A stretch of DNA of 64,000 nt from Hippophae tibetana (taxonomy: Eukaryota; Streptophyta; Magnoliopsida; Rosales; Elaeagnaceae): positions 74,508,449 through 74,572,448 of the forward strand of contig CM072810.1 in assembly GCA_037013495.1 (NCBI GenBank). The letters are read 5' to 3'. The position numbers were made by a program, and so were the translations under genes. This document shows, one piece after another, positions 1 to 15,515 of the stretch. Under the pieces are notes generated by a model, which made no database searches, was not told where the DNA came from, and saw only the letters and a list, made by a program, of their open reading frames with translations. Position 1 is the stretch's first letter, and each line of letters opens with the position of its first letter.

Positions 1-3000
1 GTTAGGGATCAAGAGTGTGTTTAAAAATATTCTAAATTTCCCTATATCCAACAAATATTCTCTAGATCAGTGAAATATTCTAATGACCCTTTACAAAGAA
101 TAGATTTGGAATATCTAATGGATAGATTAATTTTGGAAGCAATTATTTTTGTTTTCTTTACTTATATCCCCCTTATGTTTAACGATTTTTTTTTACTGAA
201 TTGTGGAATTTAATTTTTCTTATATATCATAAGTATTTTTACGCTTTTATTATTTACGGATGGATTAAGCAAATTTCATAACTAAATATCCTCACTATGG
301 TTGCATTACGTCTTGGGTTTTGTTGCTTCTATAAGAAAACAACAACCTTTTGATGGAGGAAGAACTAGTATAAATAATGAAAATATTTTTTACCAAGCTT
401 TGTACTTTTCTTCCTAGGGTTCTTGATATAATGCCTAGATTCGACACATCGAAGCGAGTGATCATTATCTTTTGGCATCAAAAGGTTGCGGTTTATGGAC
501 TTATTAGTATTGTTTTCGTCTGTGGATTTCATTTCGTAATTCTTTTTTAAATCTTCGTCTTTTATTCTTGATCTTTATTTCTACGCTCAATCAATCTATG
601 TTCTTCATAAAAACAATTGTGGGAAAAACAAGATGGTTTCTACTGTTTACAGTATTGAAAAAAGAACATTAGATAAATCAGAGTTCCAATTTTATCCGAT
701 ATTACTTTTAACTCGGGTGTCGAAACATTTAATATTATATATCAAATCGAAGCTTGTAAATATTCCTAAACTCAGAGCATGGATTCCTAAGAATATTATT
801 TTTTTTGAAATCAAATTCAATCGTTTATATCACGTACAAAAGTTAAATATTTTCGTCTCACCAATTCAGTTTTTTTTTCTTTCGGTTTTTTTCAATGCCA
901 CTATAAGAGCAATTGAGTTAGGGATCAAGAGTGTGTTTAAAAATATTCTAAATTTCCCTATATCCAACAAATATTCTCTAGATCAGTGAAATATTCTAAT
1001 GACCCTTTACAAAGAATAGATTTGGAATATCTAATGGAAAGATTAATTTTGGAAGCAATTATTTTTGTTTTATTTACTTATATCCCCCTTATGTTTAGCT
1101 ATTTTCTTTTACTGAATTGTGGAATTTAATTTTTCTTATATATCATAAGTATTTTTACGCTTTTATTATTTACGGAAGGATTAAGCAAATTTCATAACTA
1201 AATATCCTCACTATGGTGGCATTACGTCTGGGGTTTTGTAGCTTCTATAAGAAAACAACAACCTTTTGATGGAGGAAGAACTAGTATAAATAATGAAACT
1301 ATCTTTTACCGAGCTTTGTACTTTTCTTCCTAGGTTCTTGATATAATGCCTAGATTCGACACATCAAAGCGAGTGATCATTATCTTTTGGCAACAAAAGA
1401 TTTCGGTTTATGGACTTATTGGTGTTGTTTTCGTCTGTGGATTTCATTTCGTAATTCTTTTTTAAATCTTCGTCTCTTATTCTTGATCTTTATTTCTATG
1501 CTCAATCAATCTATGTTCTTCATAAAAACAATTGTGGGAAAAACAAGATGGTTTCTACTGTTTACAGTATTGAAAAAAGAACATTTGATAAATCAGAGTT
1601 CCAATTTTACCCGATATTACTTTTAACTCGGGTGTCGAAACATTTAATATTATATATCAAATCGAAGCTTGTAAATATTCCTAAACTCAGAGCATGGATT
1701 CCTAAGAATATTATTTTTTTGAAATCAAATTCAATCGTTTATATCACGTACAAAAGTTAAATATTTTCGTCTCACCAATTCCGTTTTTTTTTCTTTCGGT
1801 TATTTTCAATGCCACTATAAGAGCAATTGAGTTAGGGATCAAGAGTGTGTTTAAAAATATTCTAAATTTCCCTATATCCAACAAATATTCTCTAGATCAG
1901 TGAAATATTCTAATGACCCTTTACAAAGAATAGATTTGGAATATCTAATGGATAGATTAATTTTGGAAGCAATTATTTTTGTTTTCTTTACTTATATCCC
2001 CCTTATGTTTAGCGATTTTTTTTTACTGAATTGTGGAATTTAATTTTTCTTATATATCATAAGTATTTTTACGCTTTTATTATTTACGGATGGATTAAGC
2101 AAATTTCATAACTAAATATCCTCACTATGGTTGCATTACGTCTTGGGTTTTGTTGCTTCTATAAGAAAACAACAACCTTTTGATGGAGGAAGAACTAGTA
2201 TAAATAATGAAAATATTTTTTACCAAGCTTTGTACTTTTCTTCCTAGGGTTCTTGATATAATGCCTAGATTCGACACATCAAAGCGAGTGATCATTATCT
2301 TTTGGCAACAAAAGGTTGCGGTTTATGGACTTATTGGTGTTGTTTTCGTATGTGGATTTCATTTCGTAGTTCTTTTTTAAATCTTCGTCTCTTATTCTTG
2401 ATCTTTATTTCTACGCTCAATCAATCTATGTTCTTCATAAAAACAATTGTGGGAAAAACAAGATGGTTTCTACTGTTTACAGTATTGAAAAAAGAAAATT
2501 TGATAAATCAGAGTTCCAATTTTACACGGCATTACTTTTGACTCGTTTGTCGAAACGTTTAATATTATATATCAAATCGAAGCTTGTAAATATTCCTATA
2601 ATCAGAGCATGGATTCCCAAGAATATTACTTCTTGAAATCAAATTCAACCGTTTATATCACCTACCAAAGTTTAAAATTTTGGTCTCCCCTATTCCGTTT
2701 TTTTTTCTTTCGGTTTTTTTCAATGCCACTATAAGAGCAATTGAGTTAGGGATCAAGAGTGTGTTTAAAAATATTCTAAATTTCCCTATATCCAACAAAT
2801 ATTCTCTAGATCAGTGAAATATTCTAATGACCCTTTACAAAGAATAGATTTGAAATATCTAATGGAACGGTTAATTTTTGAAGACATTATATTTGTTCTA
2901 TTTACTTATGTGCCTCTTATGTTTAGCGATTTTTTTTACTGAATTGTGGAATTTAATTTTTCTTATTTATCATAGGTATTTTTACGCTTTTATTATTTAC

Positions 3001-6000
3001 GGATGGATTAAGCAAATTTCATAACTAAATATCCTCACTATGGTTGCATTACGTCTTGGGTTTTGTTGCTTCTATAAGAAAACAACAACTTTTTGATGGA
3101 GGAAGAACTAGTATAAATAATGAAAATATTTTTTACCAAGCTTTGTATTTTTCTTCCTAGGGTTCTTGATATAATGCCTAGATTCGACACATCAAAGCGA
3201 GTGATCATTATCTTTTGGCAACAAAAGGTTGCGGTTTATGGGCTTATTGGTGTTGTTTTCATCTGTGGATTTCATTTCGTAGTTCTTTTTTAAATCTTCG
3301 TCTCTTTTTATTGATCTTTATTTCTACGCTCAATCAATCTATGTTCTTCATAAAAACAATTGTGGGAAAAACAAGATGGGTTCTACTGTTTACAGTATTG
3401 AAAAAAGAAAATTTGATAAATCAGAGTTCCAATTTTACCCGATATTACTTTTAACTCGGGTGTCGAAACGTTTAATATTATATATCAAATCGAAGCTTGT
3501 AAATATTCCTAAACTCAGAGCATGGATTACTAAGAATATTATTTTTTTGTAATCAAATTCAATCGTTTATATCACGTACCAAAGTTAAATATTTTCGCCT
3601 CACCAATTCCGTTTTTTTTTCTTTCGGTTTTTTTCAATGCCACTATAAGAGCAATTGAGTTAGGGATCAAGAGTGTGTTTAAAAATATTCTAAATTTCCC
3701 TATATCCAACAAATATTCTCTAGATCAGTGAAATATTCTAATGACCCTTTACAAAGAATAGATTTGGAATATCTAATGGAAAGGTTAATTTTTGAAGAAA
3801 TTATATTTGTTCTATTTACTTATGTGCCTCTTATGTTTAGTGATTTTTTTTTACTGAATTGTGGAATTTAATTTTTCTTATTTATCATAAGTATTTTTAC
3901 GCTTTTATTATTTACGGATGGATTAAGCACATTTCATAACTAAATATCCTCACTATGGTTGCATTACGTCTTGGGTTTTGTTGCTTGTATAAGAAAAGAA
4001 CAACCTTTTGATGGAGGAAGAACTAGTATAAATAATGAAAATATTTTTGACCAAGCTTTGTACTTTTCTTCCTAGGATTCTTGATATAATGCCTAGATTC
4101 GACACATCAAAGCGAGTGATCATTATCTTTTGGCAACAAAAGGTTGCGGTTTATGGACTGATTGGTGTTGTTTTCGTCTATGGATTTCATTTCGTAGTTC
4201 TTTTTTAAATCTTCGTCTCTTATTCTTGATCTTTATTTCTACGCTCAATCAATCTATGTTCTTCATAAAAACAATTGTGGGAAAACCAAGATGGGTTCTA
4301 CTGTTTACAGTATTTAAAAAAGAAAATTTGATAAATCAGAGTTCCAATTTTACACGGCATTACTTTTGACTCGTTTATCGAAACGTTTAATATTATATAT
4401 CAAATCGAAGCTTGTAAATATTCCTATAATCAGAGCATGGATTCCTAAGAATATTATTTTTTGAAATCAAATTCAACCGTTTATATCACCTACCAAAGTT
4501 TAAAATTTTGGTCTCACCTATTCCGTTTTTTTTTTCTTTCGGTTTCTTTCAATGCCACTATAAGAGCAATTGAGTTAGGGATCAAGAGTGTGTTTAAAAA
4601 TATTCTAAATTTCCCTATATCCAACAAATATTCTCTAGATCAGTGAAATATTCTAATGACCCTTTACAAAGAATAGATTTGAAATATCTAATGGAACGGT
4701 TAATTTTTGAAGACATTATATTTGTTCTATTTACTTATGTGCCTCTTATGTTTAGCTATTTTTTTTACTAAATTGTGGAATTTAATTTTTCTTATTTATC
4801 ATAGGTATTTTTACGCTTTTATTATTTACGGATGTATTAAGCAAATTTCATAACTAAATATCCTCACTATGGTTGCATTACGTCTTGGGTTTTGTTGCTT
4901 CTATAAGAAAACAATAACTTTTTGATGGAGGAAGAACTAGTATAAATAATGAAAATATTTTTGACCAAGCTTTGTATTTTTCTTCCTAGGGTTCTTGATA
5001 TAATGCCTAGATTCGACACATCAAAGCGAGTGATCATTATCTTTTGGCAACAAAAGGTTGCGGTTTATGGACTGATTGGTGTTGTTTTCGTCTATGGATT
5101 TCATTTCGTAGTTCTTTTTTAAATCTTCGTCTCTTATTCTTGATCTTTATTTCTACGCTCAATCAATCTATGTTCTTCATAAAAACAATTGTGGGAAAAA
5201 CAAGATGGTTTCTACTGTTTACAGTATTGAAAAAAGAACATTTGATAAATCAGAGTTCCAATTTCACCCGATATTACTTTTAACTCGGGTGTCGAAACGT
5301 TTAATATTATATATCAAATCGAAGCTTGTAAATATTCCTAAACTAAGAGCATGGATTCCTAAGAATATTATTTTTTTGTAATCAAATTCAATCGTTTATA
5401 TCACGTACCAAAGTTAAATATTTTCGCCTCACCAATTCCGTTTTTTTTTTTCTTTCGGTTTTTTTCAATGCCACTATAAGAGCAATTGAGTTAGGGATCA
5501 AGAGTGTGTTTAAAAATATTCTAAATTTCCCTATATCCAACAAATATTCTCTAGATCAGTGAAATATTCTAATGACCCTTTACAAAGAATAGATTTGGAA
5601 TATCTAATGGAACGGTTAATTTTTGAAGAAATTATATTTGTTCTATTTACTTATGTGCCTCTTATGTTTAGCGATTTTTTTTTACTGAATTGTGGAATTT
5701 AATATTTCTTATATATCATAAGTATTTTTACGCTTTTATTATTTACGGATGGATTAAGCAAATTTCATAACTAAATATCCTCACTATGGTTGCATTACGT
5801 CTTGGGTTTTGTTGCTTCTATAAGAAAACAACAACCGTTTGATGGAGGAAGAACTAGTATAAATAATGAAAATATTTTTTACCAAGCTTTGTACTTTTCT
5901 TCCTAGGGTTCTTGATATAATGCCTAGATTCGACACATCAAAGCGAGTGATCATTATCTTTTGGCAACAAAAGGTTGCGGTTTATGGACTTATTGGTGTT

Positions 6001-6405
6001 GTTTTCGTCTATGGATTTCATTTCGTAGTTCTTTTTTAAATCTTCGTCTCTTATTCTTGATCTTTATTTCTACGCTCAATCAATCTATGTTCTTCATAAA
6101 AACAATTGTGGGAAAACCAAGATGGGTTCTACTGTATACAGTATTGAAAAAAGAACATTTGATAAATCAGAGTTCCAATTTTACCCGATATTACTTTTAA
6201 CTCGGGTGTCGAAACATTTAATATTATATATCAAATCGAAGCTTGTAAATATTGCTAAACTCAGAGCATGGATTCCTAAGAATATTATTTTTTTGAAATC
6301 AAATTCAATCGTTCATATCACGTACCAAAGTTTAAAATTTTGGTCTCACCTATTCCGTTTTTTTTTTCTTTCGGTTTTTTTCAATGCCACTATAAGAGCA
6401 ATTGA

Positions 6406-7286
6406 GTTAGGGATCAAGAGTGTGTTTAAAAATACTCTAAATTTCCCTATATCCAACAAATATTCTCTAGATCAGTGAAATATTCAAATGACCCTTTACA
6501 AAGAATAGATTTGGAATATCTAATGGAACGGTTAATTTTTGAAGAAATTATATTTGTTCTATTTACTTATGCGCCTCTTATGTTTAGCGATTTTTTTTTA
6601 CTGAATTGTGGAATTTAATTTTTCTTATTTATCATAAGTATTTTTACGCTTTTATTATTTACGGATGGATTAAGCAAATTTCATAACTAAATATCCTCAC
6701 TATGGTTGCATTACGTCTTGGGTTTTGTTGCTTCTATAAGAAAAGAACAACCTTTTGACGGAGGAAGAACTAGTATAAATAATGAAAATAATTTTTACCT
6801 TGCTTTGTACTTTTCTTCCTAGGGTTCTTGATATAATGCCTAGATTCGACACATCAAAGCGAGAGATCATTATCTTTTGGCATCAAAAGGTTGCGGTTTA
6901 TGGACTTATTAGTATTGTTTTCGTCTGTGGATTTCATTTCGTAGTTCTTTTTTAAATCTTCGTCTCTTATTATTGATATTTATTTCTACGCTCAATCAAT
7001 CTATGTTCTTCATAAAAACAATTGTGGGAAAAACAAGATGGTTTCTACTGTTTATAGTATTGAAAAAAGAAAATTTGATAAATCAGAGTTCCAATTTTAC
7101 ACGGCATTACTTTTGACTCGAAGCTTGTAAATATTCCTATAATCAGAGCATGGATTCCTAAGAATATTATTTTTTTCAAATCAAATTCAACCGTTTATAT
7201 CACCTACCAAAGTTTAAAATTTTGGTCTCACCTATTCCGTTTTTTTTTCTTTCGGTTTTTTTCAATGCCACTATAAGAGCAATTGA
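6406..7286. repeat. Satellite unit 8 with a 34-bp internal deletion
   Basis: This unit is 881 bp, against 913-917 bp for its neighbours. At 7120/7121 the sequence ACTCG joins directly to AAGCTTG, and the 34 bases present between them in other units are missing. The lost segment and the retained flank both end in TCG, so this is a deletion between 3-base direct repeats. No other unit in the window carries it, so it has not been spread by homogenisation. Confidence 0.9.
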
Positions 7287-10200
7287 GTTAGAGATCAAGA
7301 GTGTGTTTAAAAATATTATAAATTTCCCTATATCCAACAAATATTCTCTAGATCAGTGAAATATTCTAATGACCCTTTACAAAGAATAGATTTGGATTAT
7401 CTAATGGAACGGTTAATGTTTGAAGAAGTTATATTTGTTCTATTTACTTATGTGCCTCTTATGTTTAGCGATTTTTTTTTTACTCAATTGTGGAATTTAA
7501 TTTTTCTTATTTATCACAAGTATTTTTACGCTTTAATTATTTACGGATGGATTAAGCAAATTTCATAACTAAATATCCTCACTATGGTTGCATTACGTCT
7601 TGGGTTTTGTTGCTTCTATAAGAAAACAACAACCTTTTGATGGAGGAAGAACTAGTATAAATAATGAAAATATTTTTTACCAAGCTTTCTACTTTTCTTC
7701 CTAGGGTTCTTGATATAATGCCTAGATTCGACACATCAAAGCGAGTGATCATTATCTTTTGGCAACAAAAGGTTGCGGTTTACGGACTTATTGGTGTTGT
7801 TTTCGTCTATGGATTTTATTTCGTAGTTCTTTTTTAAATCTTCGTCTCTTATTCTTGATCTTTATTTCTACGCTCAATCAATCTATGTTCTTCATAAAAA
7901 CAATTGTGGGAAAACCAAGATGGGTTCTACTGTTTACAGTATTTAAAAAAGAAAATTTGATAAATCAGAGTTCCAATTTTACACGGCATTACTTTTGACT
8001 CGTTTATCGAAACGTTTAATATTATATATCAAATCGAAGCTTGTAAATATTCCTATAATCAGAGCATGGATTCCTAAGAATATTATTTTTTTCAAATCAA
8101 ATTCAACCGTTTATATCACCTACCAAAGTTTAAAATTTTGGTCTCACCTATTCCGTTTTTTTTTTCTTTCGGTTTTTTTCAATGCCACTATAAGAGTAAT
8201 TGAGTTAGGGATCAAGAGTGTGTTTAAAAATACTCTAAATTTCCCTATATCCAACAAATATTCTCTAGATCAGTGAAATATTCAAATGACCCTTTACAAA
8301 GAATAGATTTGGAATATCTAATGGAACGGTTAATTTTTGAAGAAATTATATTTGTTCTATTTACTTATGCGCCTCTTATGTTTAGCGATTTTTTTTTACT
8401 GAATTGTGGAATTTAATTTTTCTTATTTATCATAAGTATTTTTACGCTTTTATTATTTACGGATGGATTAAGCAAATTTCATAACTAAATATCCTCACTA
8501 TGGTTGCATTACGTCTTGGGTTTTGTTGCTTCTATAAGAAAACAACAACCTTTTGATGGAGGAAGAACTAGTATAAATAATGAAATTATTTTTTACAAAG
8601 CTTTGTATTTTTCTTCCTAGGGTTCTTGATATAATGCCTAGATTCGACACATCAAAGCGAGTGATGATTATCTTTTGGCAACAAAAGGTTCGGTTTATGG
8701 GCTTATTGGTGTTGTTTTCATCTGTGGATTTCATTTCGTAGTTCTTTTTTAAATCTTCGTCTCTTATTATTGATCTTTATTTCTACGATCAATCAATCTA
8801 TGTTCTTCATAAAAACAATTGTGGGAAAAACAAGATGCTTTCTACTGTTTACAGTATTGAAAAAAGAAAATTTGATAAATGAGAGTTCCAATTTTACACG
8901 GCATTACTTTTGACTCGGGTGTCGAAACATTTAATATTATATTTCAAATCGAAGCTTGTAAATATTCCTAAACTCAAAGCATGGATTCCTAAGAATATTA
9001 TTTTTTTGAAATCAAATTCAATCGTTTATATCACGTACCAAAGTTAAATATTTTCGTCTCACCAATTCCGTTTTTTTTTCTTTCGGTTTTTTCAATGCCA
9101 CTATAAGAGCAATTGAGTTAGGGATCAAGAGTGTGTTTAAAAATATTCTAAATTTCCCTATATCCAACAAATATTCTCTAGATCAGTGAAATATTCTAAT
9201 GACCCTTTACAAAGAATAGATTTGGAATATCTAATGGAAAGATTAATTTTGGAAGCAATTATTTTTGTTTTATTTACTTATATCCCCCTTATGTTTAGCG
9301 ATTTTTTTTACTAAATTGTGGAATTTAATTTTTCTTATTTATAATAGGTATTTTTACGCTTTTATTATTTACGGATGGATTAAGCAAATTTCATAACTAA
9401 ATATCCTCACTATGGTTGCATTACGTCTTGGGTTTTGTTGCTTCTATAAGAAAACAACAACCTTTTGATGGAGGAAGAACTAGTATAAATAATGAAAATA
9501 TTTTTTACCAAGCTTTGTATTTTTCTTCCTAGGGTTCTTGATATAATGCCTAGATTCGACACATCAAAGCGACTGATCATTATCTTTTGGCAACAAAAGG
9601 TTGCGGTTTATGGACTTATTGGTGTTGTTTTCATCTGTGGATTTCATTTCGTAGTTCTTTTTTAAATCTTCGTCTCTTATTATTGATATTTATTTCTACG
9701 CTCAATCAATCTATGTTCTTCATAAAAACAATTGTGGGAAAAACAAGATGGTTTCTACTGTTTATAGTATTGAAAAAAGAAAATTTGATAAATCAGAGTT
9801 CCAATTTTACACGGCATTACTTTTGACTCGGGTGTCGAAACATTTAATATTATATTTCAAATCGAAGCTTGTAAATATTCCTAAACTCAAAGCATGGATT
9901 CCTAAGAATATTATTTTTTTGAAATCAAATTCAATCGTTTATATCACGTACCAAAGTTAAATATTTTCGTCTCACCAATTCCGTTTTTTTTTTCTTTCGG
10001 TTTTTTCAATGCCACTATAAGAGCAATTGAGTTAGGGATCCAGAGTGTGTTTAAAAATATTCTAAATTTCCCTATATCCAACAAATATTCTCTAGATCAG
10101 TGAAATATTCTAATGACCCTTTACAAAGAATAGATTTGGAATATCTAATGGAAAGATTAATTTTGGAAGCAATTATTTTTGTTTTATTTACTTATATCCC

Positions 10201-13200
10201 CCTTATGTTTAGCGATTTTTTTTACTAAATTGTGGAATTTAATTTTTCTTATTTATAATAGGTATTTTTACGCTTTTATTATTTACGGATGGATTAAGCA
10301 AATTTCATAACTAAATATCCTCACTATGGTTGCATTACGTCTTGGGTTTTGTTGCTTCTATAAGAAAACAACAACCTTTTGATGGAGGAAGAACTAGTAT
10401 AAATAATGAAAATATTTTTTACCAAGCTTTGTATTTTTCTTCCTAGGGTTCTTGATATAATGCCTAGATTCGACACATCAAAGCGACTGATCATTATCTT
10501 TTGGCAACAAAAGGTTGCGGTTTATGGACTTATTGGTGTTGTTTTCATCTGTGGATTTCATTTCGTAGTTCTTTTTTAAATCTTCGTCTCTTATTATTGA
10601 TCTTTATTTCTACGCTCAATCAATCTATGTTCTTCATAAAAACAATTGTGCGAAAAACAAGATGGTTTCTACTGTTTATAGTATTGAAAAAAGAAAATTT
10701 GATAAATCAGAGTTCCAATTTTACACGGCATTACTTTTGACTCATTTGTCGAAACGTTTAATATTATATATCAAATCGATGCTTGTAAATATTCCTATAA
10801 TCAGAGCATGGATTCCCAAGAATATTACTTCTTGAAATCAAATTCAACCGTTTATATCACCTACCAAAGTTTAAAATTTTGGTCTCCCCTATTCCGTTTT
10901 TTTTTCTTTCGGTTTTTTTCAATGCCACTATAAGAGCAATTGAGTTAGGGATCAAGAGTGTGTTTAAAAATATTATAAATTTCCCTATATCCAACAAATA
11001 TTTTCTAGATCATTGAAATATTCTAAGGACCCTTTACAAAGAATACATTTGGAATATCTAATGGAAAGGTTAATTTTTGAAGAAATTATATTTGTTCTAT
11101 TTACTTATGTGCCTCTTATGTTTAGCGATTTTTTTTACTGAATTGTGGAATTTAATTTTTCTTATTTATCATAAGTATTTTTACACTTTTATTATATACG
11201 GATGGATTAAGCACATTTCATAACTAAATATCCTCACTATGGTTGCATTACGTCTTGGGTTTTGTTGCTTGTATAAGAAAAGAACAACCTTTTGATGGAG
11301 GAAGAACTAGTATAAATAATGAAAATATTTTTTACCAAGCTTTGTACTTTTCTTCCTAGGGTTCTTGATATAATGCCTAGATTCGACACATCAAAGCGAG
11401 TGATCATTATCTTTTGGCATCAAAAGGTTGCGGTTTATGGACTTATTGATGTTGTTTTCGTCTATCGATTTCATTTCATAGTTCTTTTTTAAGTCTTCGT
11501 CTCTTATTTTTTATCTTTATTTCTATGCTCAATAAATCTATGTTCTTCATAAAAAAAATTGGGGAAAAACAAGATGGGTTCTACTGTTTATAGTATTGAA
11601 AAAAGAACATTTGATAAATTAGAGTTCCAATTTTACCCGATATTACTTTTGACTCGGGTGTCGAAACATTTAATATTATATATCAAATCGAAGCTTGTAA
11701 ATATTCCTATAATCAGAGCATGGATTCCTAAGAATATTATTTTTTGAAATCAAATTCAACCGTTTATATCACCTACCAAAGTTTAAAATTTTGGTCTCAC
11801 CTATTCCGTTTTTTTTTTCTTTCGGTTTTTTTCAATGCCACTATAAGAGCAATTGAGTTAGAGATCAAGAGTGTGTTTAAAAATATTCTAAATTTCCCTA
11901 TATCCAACAAATATTCTCTAGATCGGTGAAATATTCTAATGACCCTTTACAAAGAATAGATTTGGAATATCTAATGGAACGGTTAATGTTTGAAGAAGTT
12001 ATATTTGTTCTATTTACTTATGTGCCTCTTATGTTTAGTGATTTTTTTTTACTAAATTGTGGAATTTAATTTTTCTTATTTATCCCAAGTATTTTTACGC
12101 TTTTATTATTTACGGATGGATTAAGCAAATTTCATAACTAAATATCCTCACTATGGTTGCATTACGTCTTGGGTTTTGTTGCTTCTATAAGAAAACAACA
12201 ACCTTTTGATGGAGGAAGAACTAGTATAAATAATGAAAATATTTTTTACCAAGCTTTCTACTTTTCTTCCTAGGGTTCTTGATATAATGCCTAGATTCGA
12301 CACATCAAAGCGAGTGATCATTATCTTTTGGCAACAAAAGGTTGCCGTTTACGGACTTATTGGTGTTGTTTTCGTCTATGGATTTCATTTCGTAGTTCTT
12401 TTTTAAATCTTCGTCTCTTATTCTTGATATTTATTTCTACGCTCAATCAATCTATGTTCTTCATAAAAACAATTGTCGGAAAAACAAGATGGTTTCTACT
12501 CTTTATAGTATTGAAAAAAGAAAATTTGATAAATCAGAGTTCCAATTTTACACGGCATTACTTTTGACTCGTTTGTCGAAACGTTTAATATTATATATCA
12601 AATCGAAGCTTGTAAATATTATTATAATCAGAGCATGGATTCCTAAGAATATTATTTTTTGAAATCAAATTCAACCGTTTATATCACCTACCAAAGTTTA
12701 AAATTTTGGTCTCACCTATTCCGTTTTTTTTTCTTTCGGTTTTTTTCAATGCCACTATAAGAGCAATTGAGTTAGGGATCAAGAGTGTGTTTAAAAATAT
12801 TCTAAATTTCCCTATATCCAACAAATATTCTCTAGATCAGTGAAATATTCAAATGACCCTTTACAAAGAATAGATTTGGAATATCTAATGGAACGGTTAA
12901 TTTTTGAAGAAATTATATTTGTTCTATTTCCTTATGCGCCTCTTATGTTTAGCGATTTTTTTTTACTGAATTGTGGAATTTAATTTTTCTTATTTATCAC
13001 AAGTATTTTTACGCTTTTATTATTTACGGATGGATTAAGCAAATTTCATAACTAAATATCCTCACTATGGTTGCATTACGTCTTGGGTTTTGTTGCTTCT
13101 ATAAGAAAACAACAACCTTTTGATGGAGGAAGAACTAGTATTAATAATGAAAATATTTTTTACCAAGCTTTCTACTTTTCTTCCTAGGGTTCTTGTTATA

Positions 13201-15515
13201 ATGCCTAGATTCGACACATCAAAGCGAGTGATCATTATCTTTTGGCATCAAAAGGTTGCGGTTTATGGACTTATTGATGTTGTTTTCGTCTGTCGATTTA
13301 GTTTCATAGTTCTTTTTTAAGTCTTCGTCTCTTATTTTTTATTTTTATTTCTACGCTCAATCAATCTATGTTATTCATAAAAACAATTGTGGGAAAAACA
13401 AGATGGGTTCTACTGTTTACAGTATTTAAAAAAGAAAATTTGATAAATCAGAGTTCCAATTTTACACGGCATTACTTTTGACTCGTTTGTCGAAACGTTT
13501 AATATTATATATCAAATCGAAGCTTGTAAATATTATTATAATCAGAGCATGGATTCCTAAGAATATTATTTTTTGAAATCAAATTCAACCGTTTATATCA
13601 CCTACCAAAGTTTAAAATTTTGGTCTCACCTATTCCGTTTTTTTTTTCTTTCGGTTTTTTTCAATGCCACTATAAGAGCAATTGAGTTAGGGATCAAGAG
13701 TGTGTTTAAAAATATTCTAAATTTCCCTATATCCAACAAATATTCTCTAGATCAGTGAAATATTCAAATGACCCTTTACAAAGAATAGATTTGGAATATC
13801 TAATGGAACGGTTAATTTTTGAAGAAATTATATTTGTTCTATTTACTTATGCGCCTCTTATGTTTAGCGATATTTTTTTACTGAATTGTGGAATTTCATT
13901 TTTCTTATTTATCACAAGTATTTTTACGCTTTTATTATTTACGGATGGATTAAGCAAATTTCATAACTAAATATCCTCACTATGGTTGCATTACCTCTTG
14001 GGTTTTGTTGCTTCTATAAGAAAACAACAACCTTTTGATGGAGGAAGAACTAGTATTAATAATGAAAATATTTTTTACCAAGCTTTCTACTTTTCTTCCT
14101 AGGGTTCTTGATATAATGCCTAGATTCGACACATCAAAGCGAGTGATCATTATCTTTTGGCATCAATATGTTGCGGTTTATGGACTTATTGATGTTGTTT
14201 TCGTCTGTCGATTTCCTTTCATAGTTCTTTTTTAAGTCTTCGTCTCTTATTTTTTATTTTTATTTCTACGCTCAATCAATCTATGTTATTCATAAAAACA
14301 ATTGTGGGAAAAACAAGATGGGTTCTACTGTTTACAGTATTTAAAAAAGAAAATTTGATAAATCAGAGTTCCAATTTTACACGGCATTACTTTTGACTCG
14401 TTTGTCGAAACGTTTAATATTATATATCAAATCGAAGCTTGTAAATATTATTATAATCAGAGCATGGATTCCTAAGAATATTATTTTTTGAAATCAAATT
14501 CAACCGTTTATATCACCTAGCAAAGTTTAAAATTTTGGTCTCACCTATTCCGTTTTTTTTTCTTTCGGTTTTTTTCAATGCCACTATAAGAGCAATTGAG
14601 TTAGGGATCAAGAGTGTGTTTAAAAATATTCTAAATTTCCCTATATCCAACAAATATTCTCTAGATCAGTGAAATATTCAAATGACCCTTTACAAAGAAT
14701 AGATTTGGAATATCTAATGGAACGGTTAATTTTTGAAGAAATTATATTTGTTCTATTTACTTATGCGCCTCTTATGTTTAGCGATTTTTTTTTACTGAAT
14801 TGTGGAATTTAATTTTCTTATTTATCACAAGTATTTTTACGCTTTAATTATTTACGGATGGATTAAGCAAATTTCATAACTAAATATCCTCACTATGGTT
14901 GCATTACGTCTTGGGTTTTGTTGCTTCTATAAGAAAACAACAACCTTTTGATGGAGGAAGAACTAGTATTAATAATGAAAATATTTTTTACCAAGCTTTC
15001 TACTTTTCTTCCTAGGGTTCTTGATATAATGCCTAGATTCGACACATCAAAGCGAGTGATCATTATCTTTTTGCAACAAAAGTTTGCGGTTTACGGACTT
15101 ATTGGTGTTGTTTTCATCTGTGGATTTCATTTCGTAGTTCTTTTTTAAATCTTCGTCTCTTATTCTTGATCTTTATTTCTACGCTCAATCAATCTATGTT
15201 ATTCATAAAAACAATTGTGGGAAAACCAAGATGGGTTCTACTGTTTACAGTATTGAAAAAAGAACATTTGATAAATCAGAGTTCCAATTTTACCCGATAT
15301 TACCTTTGACTCGGGTGTCGAAACTTTTAATATTATATATCAAATCGAAGCTTGTAAATATTCCTATAATCAGAGCATTGATTCCAAAGAATATTATTTT
15401 TTGAAATCAAATTCAACCGTTTATATCACCTACCAAAGTTTAAAATTTTGGTCTCACCTATTCCGTTTTTTTTTTTTCTTTCTGTTTTTTTCAATGCCAC
15501 TATAAGAGCAATTGA

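Noticed and set aside
8498..8734. Minus-strand open frames in the satellite (also 45051-45290, 48705-48944, 56226-56426)
   Set aside because: They appear in only a few units depending on single substitutions and mirror the plus-strand frames.
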